Of a stretch of 33,463 nucleotides of DNA, positions 33,169 through 33,463 are shown piece after piece. Source of the DNA: Physocladia obscura (Eukaryota > Chytridiomycota > Chytridiomycetes > Chytridiales > Chytriomycetaceae); assembly GCA_027596945.1 (NCBI GenBank), contig JADGJH010000068.1:1-33463 (forward strand), written 5' to 3'. Both the position numbers and the translations under genes were made by a program. The stretch's first letter is position 1. Every line of letters begins with the position of its first letter. A model generated the notes under the pieces. It was not told the origin of the DNA. It saw only the letters and a program-made list of their open reading frames with translations, and ran no database searches.

Positions 33169-33463
33169 TTTGAAGTTGTTTTTTTCTCACCATATCACAT
33201 TTGTTATCATACACACACATGCTTCAAGCCCTGGAAACAACAGAAAACACATTTTGTGCCCACAAAATGAACATGATCACTTGAATGTTCACATATTCCA
33301 ATACATACTGCCAGTGCAGTTTTTGGAGTTATCTGGTCAAATTTTGTAGATACCTTCAAAAAAATTAGGTACACCACTTCTTTCTTCCATTTTATTTTTA
33401 CTATTTTTTCTTCTCTTTTAAAAATTGATAAATAAAGGAGTTAATTCCATAACTATTTTATTG
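33169..33463. other. AT-rich end of the window
   Basis: No gene or motif supported. The sequence is AT-rich with a pyrimidine-rich tract near 33378-33420 and is cut by the window edge. Confidence 0.5.

Noticed and set aside
1..33463. CRISPR arrays, prokaryotic operons, phage or virus genes
   Set aside because: No regularly spaced direct repeats, no ribosome-binding-site-led gene strings and no viral hallmark genes were seen; all major genes have spliceosomal introns or clear eukaryotic families.

Overview
The window is nuclear DNA of an intron-rich, AT-rich eukaryote using the standard genetic code. The likeliest source is an early-diverging fungus (chytrid, blastoclad or Rozella/aphelid-like) or a close relative. 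The reasons are a remnant of a secreted chitin/polysaccharide deacetylase, a type-IIC-like P-type cation ATPase, a fungal-style Swi3/Rsc8 protein with SWIRM, ZZ-like and SANT modules, and a full-length DNA-PKcs, which yeasts lack. Lineage is an inference from gene content. All exon models were built by hand from reading-frame continuity, splice signals and family conservation. Introns are mostly 30-100 nt, with donors such as GTAAGT, GTTTGT and GTATTT, and CTAAC/CTAAT-like branch sites just before the acceptor.

Layout. 1-320: homopolymer-rich, no gene seen. 318-1305 (-): tentative multi-exon coiled-coil gene. 1306-1548: short divergent promoter region. 1549-15591 (+): complete DNA-PKcs gene, about 40 exons, about 3956 aa. 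15646-16056 (+): small two-exon gene of unknown function starting 54 bp after the DNA-PKcs stop. 16255-19277 (-): XPD/Rad3 helicase of TFIIH, 12 exons, 768 aa. 19366-20787 (-): intronless, GC-rich, stand-alone asparagine-synthase-like ATP-pyrophosphatase with a C-terminal zinc ribbon. About 20999-22021 (-): polysaccharide deacetylase broken by several frame lesions. 22634-26497 (-): P-type cation-transporting ATPase, 13 exons, 1046 aa, with altered ion-site residues. 26498-29070: 2.6 kb without an intact gene, holding a leader hairpin region and one degenerate coding relic. 29071-31798 (-): Swi3/Rsc8/SMARCC-like chromatin remodeller subunit, 3 exons, 835 aa. 31799-32260: low-complexity upstream DNA. 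About 32270-33130 (-): decayed PIF/Harbinger-type (DDE_Tnp_4) transposase, followed by a perfect 12-bp inverted repeat.

Functionally, two genes belong to DNA repair: DNA-PKcs in non-homologous end joining and XPD in nucleotide excision repair and transcription. They lie tail to tail with one small unknown gene between them. The rest is ordinary gene content (ion transport, chromatin, ATP-pyrophosphatase chemistry) separated by mobile-element debris. No rRNA, tRNA, CRISPR array or prokaryotic operon was seen.
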